A DNA stretch of 10,479 nt from an uncultured Kordia sp. (GTDB taxonomy: Bacteria; Bacteroidota; Bacteroidia; Flavobacteriales; Flavobacteriaceae). A program made the translations under genes and the position numbers. The notes under the pieces are model-generated. The model made no database searches. It saw only the letters and a program-made list of their open reading frames with translations, and was not told the origin of the DNA. Where the stretch lies: assembly GCA_913054565.1 (NCBI GenBank), contig CAJXHW010000041.1, positions 1 to 10,479 on the forward strand, in the 5' to 3' direction. This document shows, piece after piece, positions 6,692-10,479 of the stretch (position 1 is the stretch's first letter; each line of letters opens with the position of its first letter).

Positions 6692-7549
6692 CTACACCGC
6701 TTTTAAACTTAAATCTAAATTATAAACCGAATGCGTTAAAGCGCCAGATGAAATATAATCAACACCACAATTTGCATACTCCCTAGCTGTTTTCTCATTA
6801 ATCCCTCCGGAAGACTCTGTTAAACAATGATCTCCAATCAAAGCCACGGCTTTTTTAGTGTCTTCATAATTAAAGTTATCTATTAATATTCTATAGACAC
6901 CTTCTGTTTTTAATATTTCAGAAATTTCCTCTAGGTTTCGTGCCTCAACAATTATTTTTAAGTCTTTGTTGTTCACTTTTAAATATGCTTGAGTTTTTTC
7001 AATAGCTTTAGTAATTCCACCCGCAAAATCAATATGATTATCTTTAATCATAATCATATCATATAATGCAAATCTATGATTAACACCACCTCCAATTTTC
7101 ACAGCCCATTTTTCTAAAGCTCTAATACCTGGTGTTGTTTTACGTGTGTCTAAAATTTGTGTTTTAGTCCCTTCTAATAAATCAACAAATAACTTAGTTT
7201 TAGTAGCTATAGCACTCATGCGTTGCATAGCATTCAGTACCAAACGCTCAGCCTTTAAAATACTCTGAGATTTACCTTGCACATAAAACACAATATCACC
7301 ATATTTAACAGCACTACCATCTTCTATAAGAGTTTCTATTTGCAAATCGGCATCAACATATTTAAATACCGCTTTAGCAAACTCAACACCAGCAATAACA
7401 CCATTATCTTTCACTAATAATTTAGCTTTACCTATTGCTGTTTCCGGAATACAAGACAACGAGGTATGATCACCATCACCAACATCTTCACGTATAGCAT
7501 TAGCAATTATCAATTCTATTTCTTTTGTAAACTGTGCTTCTGAAATCAT
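6692..7549 (-). CDS. nadC: Nicotinate-nucleotide pyrophosphorylase, carboxylating (quinolinate phosphoribosyltransferase)
   Basis: This enzyme converts quinolinate and phosphoribosyl pyrophosphate to nicotinate mononucleotide, CO2 and pyrophosphate in de novo NAD synthesis. The 285-residue cytosolic protein matches the family length. Visible motifs are EDVGDGDHTS (21-30), ERLVLNAMQR (101-110), DTRKTTPGIR (134-143), GGGVNHR (153-159), KDNHI (169-173), VEARN (201-205), ID at 223-224, ESSGGI (245-250) and SSGALTHS (267-274). Together these form the substrate- and PRPP-binding site, and nothing is missing. The partner genes nadA and nadB are not in this window. It heads a three-gene operon and diverges from rlmH with a 73-nt gap. 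Confidence 0.97.
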   Translation of the reverse strand: MISEAQFTKEIELIIANAIREDVGDGDHTSLSCIPETAIGKAKLLVKDNGVIAGVEFAKAVFKYVDADLQIETLIEDGSAVKYGDIVFYVQGKSQSILKAERLVLNAMQRMSAIATKTKLFVDLLEGTKTQILDTRKTTPGIRALEKWAVKIGGGVNHRFALYDMIMIKDNHIDFAGGITKAIEKTQAYLKVNNKDLKIIVEARNLEEISEILKTEGVYRILIDNFNYEDTKKAVALIGDHCLTESSGGINEKTAREYANCGVDYISSGALTHSVYNLDLSLKAV

Positions 7550-7571
7550 TTATATTGAATTTAGTCTCTAA

Positions 7572-7579
7572 CAAAAATA
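7572..7579 (-). promoter_or_regulatory. Candidate -7 element of the nadC operon
   Basis: TATTTTTG on the minus strand matches TAnnTTTG and lies 22 nt upstream of the nadC ATG, giving a leader of about 15-20 nt. No clear TTG is found 19-21 nt further upstream. That region is occupied by the opposite-facing rlmH element. Confidence 0.5.
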
Positions 7580-7590
7580 GAAAAAAGGTT

Positions 7591-7598
7591 TATTTTTG
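7591..7598 (+). promoter_or_regulatory. Candidate -7 element of rlmH
   Basis: TATTTTTG on the plus strand matches TAnnTTTG and lies 24 nt upstream of the rlmH ATG at 7623. The -33 region is weak. The TTG within this box (7596-7598) is in frame with rlmH and could be mistaken for a start codon. As it is part of the promoter it would not be transcribed. Confidence 0.5.
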
Positions 7599-7622
7599 AC
7601 CTATCATTTACAGATAACATCA

Positions 7623-8096
7623 ATGCAAATAAAACTTATTGCCATAGGAAAAACTGACGACAAGCAATTATTACAGCTTATTGAACAGTATCAAAAAAGA
7701 TTAAAACACTATATAAAATTTGATCTTGATATAATTCCAGACATTAAAAACGTTAAAAACCTCTCTGAAAAGCAACAAAAAGATAAAGAAGGTGAACTTA
7801 TTTTAAAAAAAATAAGTACAACTGATGTGCTAGTGCTTCTTGATGAAAACGGTAAACAGTTTAACTCTTTAGAGTTTTCAAATTATTTACAAAAAAAGAT
7901 GAATGCCGGCATTAAACAATTGGTTTTTGTAATTGGTGGCCCATATGGTTTTTCAGATACCGTATATCAAAAAGCACAAGGAAAAGTATCCTTTTCAAAA
8001 ATGACATTCTCACACCAAATGATTCGTTTATTTGTTGTTGAACAAATTTACAGAGGGTTTACTATTTTAAAAAACGAACCCTACCACCATCAATAA
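7623..8096 (+). CDS. rlmH: 23S rRNA (pseudouridine-1915-N3)-methyltransferase RlmH
   Basis: RlmH methylates pseudouridine 1915 in helix 69 of 23S rRNA on assembled 70S ribosomes, using S-adenosylmethionine. From the ATG at 7623 the protein is 157 residues, the standard length. It shows the SPOUT-class knot motifs: LLDENGKQF (72-80), VFVIGGPYGFSD (101-112), FSKMTFSHQMIRLFVVEQIY (124-143) and the C-terminal EPYHH (152-156), whose Tyr and His are expected in the active site. The frame stays open upstream to a TTG at 7596, but that would add nine residues absent from the family and overlaps the promoter, so I reject it. It converges on hpf with 2 nt between the two stop codons. Confidence 0.97.
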   Translation: MQIKLIAIGKTDDKQLLQLIEQYQKRLKHYIKFDLDIIPDIKNVKNLSEKQQKDKEGELILKKISTTDVLVLLDENGKQFNSLEFSNYLQKKMNAGIKQLVFVIGGPYGFSDTVYQKAQGKVSFSKMTFSHQMIRLFVVEQIYRGFTILKNEPYHHQ

Positions 8097-8098
8097 AT

Positions 8099-8398
8099 CT
8101 AATATACTTTATATGTTTCTTTACGTTTTTTTAATTGTGTCTCTATATCTTTTAGCGTTTCTTTTACTGATAATTCGTAATTCTTCTCGTCAGATTCTGC
8201 ATAAATTCTAGGCCCTGGTAAACTCAACTCCATTTTACAAACTTTTCCTCCTCCTTTTGGGTCATTACGTTTTTCAATACTTACATTAGCGCTAATTACC
8301 CAATCATACTTACTACTTAATTTATTTAGCCTACCAGTAATATACTCCGTTAAAGCTTCACTTGTGGGCATATCTAAAAATCGAACGTTTATCGTCAT
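8099..8398 (-). CDS. hpf: Ribosome hibernation-promoting factor, short HPF/YfiA type
   Basis: HPF/YfiA proteins bind the decoding region of the 30S subunit in starved or non-growing cells and keep ribosomes inactive and stable. The product is 99 residues, the short form: it has only the beta-alpha-beta-beta-beta-alpha ribosome-binding domain and lacks the long C-terminal dimerisation tail. Supporting features are VRFLDMPTSEALTEYITGRL (5-24), an alternating strand at 33-46 (VISANVSIEKRND), MELSLPGPRIYAESDEKNYE (56-75) and a basic C-terminal helix ending KKRKETYKVY. Homologues in this group may be called raiA or hpf; the sequence alone does not separate a 100S-forming from a 70S-inactivating role. 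A well-spaced promoter lies upstream. Confidence 0.92.
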   Translation of the reverse strand: MTINVRFLDMPTSEALTEYITGRLNKLSSKYDWVISANVSIEKRNDPKGGGKVCKMELSLPGPRIYAESDEKNYELSVKETLKDIETQLKKRKETYKVY

Positions 8399-8423
8399 AG
8401 TTTTTAATTTTTACTTGTTTTCA

Positions 8424-8453
8424 TAAAGATACCACTCTTTTAGCAAAAAGCAA
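8424..8453 (-). promoter_or_regulatory. Candidate promoter of hpf
   Basis: On the minus strand TTG (8453-8451), a 19-nt spacer and TATCTTTA (8431-8424) resemble TTG-N19-TAnnTTTG with one mismatch in the last base of the -7 box. The box lies 25 nt upstream of the hpf start codon. The spacing is ideal, and the mismatch could mean weaker or conditional use. Confidence 0.45.
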
Positions 8454-8476
8454 CTGATATTTAAAACAAGAAACAC

Positions 8477-8484
8477 TATTTTTG
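8477..8484 (+). promoter_or_regulatory. Candidate -7 element of rdgB
   Basis: TATTTTTG matches TAnnTTTG and lies 16 nt upstream of the rdgB ATG, so the leader would be only about 10 nt. The -33 region offers just CTG at a 20-nt spacing. It is arranged back to back with the hpf promoter, whose TTG is at 8451-8453. Confidence 0.45.
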
Positions 8485-8500
8485 ACCCAAATTCAATGTT

Positions 8501-9073
8501 ATGGAACTCGTATTCGCAACTAATAACAACAACAAGCTAAAAGAAGTTCAAGCTATGCTTAACGCTGTAACATTATTAACACTTGCAGACATTAAGTGCA
8601 CTGAAAACATTCCTGAAACTTCATCAACCATTATTGGCAATGCCATTCAAAAGGTAAATTATCTTTCTGACAATTATAATGTAGATGGTTTTGCAGATGA
8701 CACAGGCTTGGAGATTGAAGCCTTAAACAATGAACCCGGTGTATACTCAGCACGATATGCAGGTGAGGAAAAATCTGCCGAAGCCAACATGAATCTAGTA
8801 CTACAAAAACTTCAAGAACACACAAACAAAAAAGCCAGATTCGTTACCGTAATTGCATTAAACCTAAATGGAACACAGCATATTTTTGAAGGCATTTGTA
8901 ACGGAATAATTACTGAAACAAAGTCTGGATCAAAAGGTTTTGGGTATGATCCTATATTCATTCCTGATGGATTTACTAAAACATTTGCAGACATGACACA
9001 AGAAGAAAAAGCCCGTATTAGCCACCGAGGAATTGCCGTTAAAAAACTCATTCACTTTTTGAATCAGCAATAA
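8501..9073 (+). CDS. rdgB: XTP/dITP diphosphatase (RdgB/HAM1 family non-canonical purine NTP pyrophosphatase)
   Basis: This enzyme hydrolyses dITP, XTP and dXTP to monophosphates plus pyrophosphate, keeping deaminated purines out of DNA and RNA. The 190-residue product matches the family. It has FATNNNNKLKEV (5-16) for phosphate binding, GFADDTGLEIEAL (63-75) with catalytic Asp67, PGVYSARYAG (79-88), GSKGFGYDPIFIP (143-155) and the C-terminal SHRG (174-177) of the base-binding site. All are intact. The ATG at 8501 gives the standard start with strand MELVFATNN; another ATG at 8496 is out of frame. It is divergent from hpf and followed 198 nt later by the DEAD-box helicase gene, which has its own promoter. 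Confidence 0.97.
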   Translation: MELVFATNNNNKLKEVQAMLNAVTLLTLADIKCTENIPETSSTIIGNAIQKVNYLSDNYNVDGFADDTGLEIEALNNEPGVYSARYAGEEKSAEANMNLVLQKLQEHTNKKARFVTVIALNLNGTQHIFEGICNGIITETKSGSKGFGYDPIFIPDGFTKTFADMTQEEKARISHRGIAVKKLIHFLNQQ

Positions 9074-9153
9074 TATATTATTAAAAATAATAATCTAATT
9101 ACCACAATAAATGATCTTTTCGCAACAAAACTCCCGTTTTAAATATAAAAACG

Positions 9154-9161
9154 TATATTTG
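9154..9161 (+). promoter_or_regulatory. Candidate -7 element of the DEAD-box helicase gene
   Basis: TATATTTG followed by CACC matches TAnnTTTG and resembles the rpsF operon promoter here (TATTTTTGCACCC). It lies 110 nt upstream of the helicase ATG, predicting a leader of about 105 nt. No TTG is found at the ideal -33 position, so the call rests on the -7 box. Confidence 0.5.
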
Positions 9162-9178
9162 CACCGAAATTAAAAACT

Positions 9179-9244
9179 CCACCAGAGTGGTGGTCAGTGT
9201 TACAAAGAGCTTTATTTTACACGAATGGGTTGCTCTAAGTAACA
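9179..9244 (+). promoter_or_regulatory. Structured 5' leader of the DEAD-box helicase mRNA (two stem-loops)
   Basis: Two hairpins lie in tandem between the predicted transcription start and the helicase ATG. The first is CCACCA-GAG-TGGTGG (9179-9193), a perfect 6-bp GC-rich stem with a 3-nt loop. The second has TGTTAC (9198-9203) pairing with GTAACA (9239-9244), then a symmetric AA/AA internal loop, then AGAGC (9206-9210) pairing with GCTCT (9232-9236), closed by a 21-nt loop. Neither is followed by a T-run, so they are not simple terminators. A regulatory role such as cold response or control by the helicase itself is inference. I do not recognise a known riboswitch class. Confidence 0.55.
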
Positions 9245-9271
9245 TATTTGCGAACAGTAAAATATAAGTAA

Positions 9272-10479
9272 ATGGCAACATTTGAAGAATTAGGCCTAGG
9301 CGAAAACAGCTTAAAGGCTATTAAAGATATGGGCTTTGAAACCCCGTCTGAAGTACAAGAAAAAGCAATCCCTTTATTATTAGAAAACGATACTGACATC
9401 GTTTCACTTGCTCAAACAGGAACAGGTAAAACAGCAGCATTTGGTTTTCCATTAGTTGAAAAAGTAGACGCAGAAAGTAGAACTACACAAGGATTAATCT
9501 TGTCTCCAACCCGTGAATTGTGCTTACAAATCACAAATGAATTAAAAAACTACTCTAAATACGTTAAAGGTTTAAATGTTGTTGCCGTTTATGGTGGCGC
9601 AAGCATTCAAGACCAAGCAAGAGCAATAAAAAGAGGTGCACAAATTATTGTTGCAACTCCAGGAAGAATGGGTGATATGATTCGCCGTGGAATGGTAGAT
9701 ATCAGAAAAATTGATATTTGTGTTCTTGATGAAGCTGATGAAATGTTAAACATGGGATTCTATGAGGACATTACTGAAATATTAGCAGATACTCCTGACG
9801 AAAAAAACACATGGTTATTTTCTGCAACAATGCCAAGAGAGGTATCAACAATTGCTAAAAAATTCATGTATGATCCAATGGAAATTACTGTTGGAACAAA
9901 AAATGCCGGAAACAAAAACGTATCTCATGAATACTACCAAGTATCAGGAAGAGATCGTTATCCAGCATTAAAGCGTTTAGCAGATGCTAACCCAGGAATA
10001 TTTTCTGTAATTTTTTGTAGAACAAAAAGAGACACACAATCAGTTGCTGAAAAGTTAATTGAGGATGGGTATAGCGCCGGAGCAATACACGGTGATTTAA
10101 GCCAAAACCAACGTGATTTGGTTATGAAATCATTCCGTAACAAACAAATACAAATGTTAGTTGCTACTGATGTTGCTGCACGTGGTATTGATGTAAACGA
10201 TATTACTCACGTAGTAAACTACCAGTTACCAGATGAAATTGAAACCTATACTCACCGTAGTGGTAGAACTGGTAGAGCTGGTAAATCTGGAGTTTCTATG
10301 GTAATTGTTACCAAAAGTGAAATGCGTAAAATTAAATCTTTAGAACGTATTTTAAAGACAGATTTTATCAAGAAAGATATTCCTAGTGGAAAAGAAATTT
10401 GTGAAGTACAACTATTCCACTTAGTAAATAATGTTAAAGACACTGAGATTAACCAAGATATTGAAGTATACTTACCTCA
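9272..10479 (+). CDS. DEAD-box ATP-dependent RNA helicase (3' end beyond the window)
   Basis: An RNA helicase of the DeaD/CsdA/CshA-like group, expected to unwind RNA during ribosome assembly, mRNA decay or cold adaptation. 402 complete codons are visible from the ATG at 9272, with no stop before the window ends. Motifs occur in order: a Q-motif region, TPSEVQEKAI (24-33), Walker A AQTGTGKT (47-54), PTREL (79-83), TPGR (129-132), DEAD (153-156), SAT (184-186), IFCRTKRDT (247-255), VATDVAARGID (297-307) and HRSGRTGR (328-335). Both RecA-like domains are therefore complete. The sequence then enters a C-terminal extension from about residue 340, including KIKSLERILKTDF. The missing part may hold an RNA-binding tail, as in DeaD-type proteins, but that is not visible here. 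A long structured leader precedes it. Confidence 0.95.
   Translation, partial: MATFEELGLGENSLKAIKDMGFETPSEVQEKAIPLLLENDTDIVSLAQTGTGKTAAFGFPLVEKVDAESRTTQGLILSPTRELCLQITNELKNYSKYVKGLNVVAVYGGASIQDQARAIKRGAQIIVATPGRMGDMIRRGMVDIRKIDICVLDEADEMLNMGFYEDITEILADTPDEKNTWLFSATMPREVSTIAKKFMYDPMEITVGTKNAGNKNVSHEYYQVSGRDRYPALKRLADANPGIFSVIFCRTKRDTQSVAEKLIEDGYSAGAIHGDLSQNQRDLVMKSFRNKQIQMLVATDVAARGIDVNDITHVVNYQLPDEIETYTHRSGRTGRAGKSGVSMVIVTKSEMRKIKSLERILKTDFIKKDIPSGKEICEVQLFHLVNNVKDTEINQDIEVYLP

Noticed and set aside
6276..6725. Open frame of 149 codons on the plus strand
   Set aside because: It lies antisense to the well-supported YihY-type gene and the nadC end. Its product is low in complexity and shows no family features, so it is a shadow of the real genes.
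8054..8082. AGGGTT/AACCCT inverted repeat near the end of rlmH, considered as a terminator
   Set aside because: It has only 6 bp with a 17-nt loop, lies within conserved RlmH codons, and has no T-run on either strand.
8631..9051. Two short reverse-strand open frames
   Set aside because: Both are antisense to rdgB, whose motifs are complete, and their products look random.
9076..9092. TATTATT/AATAATA hairpin just after rdgB, considered as a terminator
   Set aside because: The stem is entirely A/T with no following T-run, and such pairings are expected by chance in this composition.
9099..9281. Reverse-strand open frame of 60 codons between rdgB and the helicase gene
   Set aside because: It covers the promoter and hairpin leader of the helicase gene and has no recognisable features or promoter.
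9958..10443. Two short reverse-strand open frames
   Set aside because: Both are antisense to the helicase coding sequence, which carries every DEAD-box motif in frame.
1..10479. CRISPR array, insertion sequence, prophage, toxin-antitoxin or defence island
   Set aside because: I saw no repeated spacer-like units, transposase or integrase motifs, terminal inverted repeats, tRNA-like folds or compositional shift. The gene content is housekeeping throughout.

Overview
The window looks like core chromosome of a member of the Bacteroidota, most likely the family Flavobacteriaceae. Four things point there. The DNA is AT-rich. No gene has a clear Shine-Dalgarno sequence. Copies of the Bacteroidota promoter -7 element (TAnnTTTG) lie ahead of most transcription units. 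The proteins, including the chalcone-isomerase-like exported protein and the DUF6495-like protein, are of types typical of this family. Genus cannot be fixed by eye. All assignments come from reading the sequence; no database search was run.

Layout. Positions 48-1687 (minus strand) hold the ribosomal operon rpsF-rpsR-rplI. It ends in a very strong terminator hairpin, and just beyond that is a small conserved protein of unknown function (DUF6495-like). A short reverse-strand start at position 10 may be the next gene. Positions 1892-2590 (plus) encode an orphan LytTR-type response regulator whose 3' end overlaps that of priA. Positions 2584-5034 (minus) are priA, with a GTG start and a promoter element almost touching it. 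Positions 5165-7549 (minus) form a second operon in the order nadC, a YihY/BrkB-type membrane protein, and an exported chalcone-isomerase-fold protein, closed by a terminator at 5107-5139. rlmH (plus, 7623-8096) diverges from nadC and converges on hpf (minus, 8099-8398). rdgB (plus, 8501-9073) follows. Last comes a DEAD-box RNA helicase (plus, from 9272) that runs off the window and is preceded by a leader of about 100 nt with two well-formed stem-loops.

How the genes fit together. Most are housekeeping. S6, S18 and L9 are ribosome parts, RlmH modifies 23S rRNA, HPF shelves idle ribosomes, and the DEAD-box helicase probably remodels rRNA or mRNA. RdgB cleans the nucleotide pool, PriA restarts stalled replication forks, and NadC makes the NAD precursor nicotinate mononucleotide. 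The response regulator is the only dedicated regulatory protein, and no kinase is next to it.

There is no CRISPR array, transposon, phage gene, tRNA, rRNA or long unexplained repeat, and no stretch above 300 bases lacks a gene. I found no convincing undescribed multi-gene system. The best lead is the structured leader of the DEAD-box helicase gene, followed by the uncharacterised DUF6495-like protein behind the ribosomal terminator.
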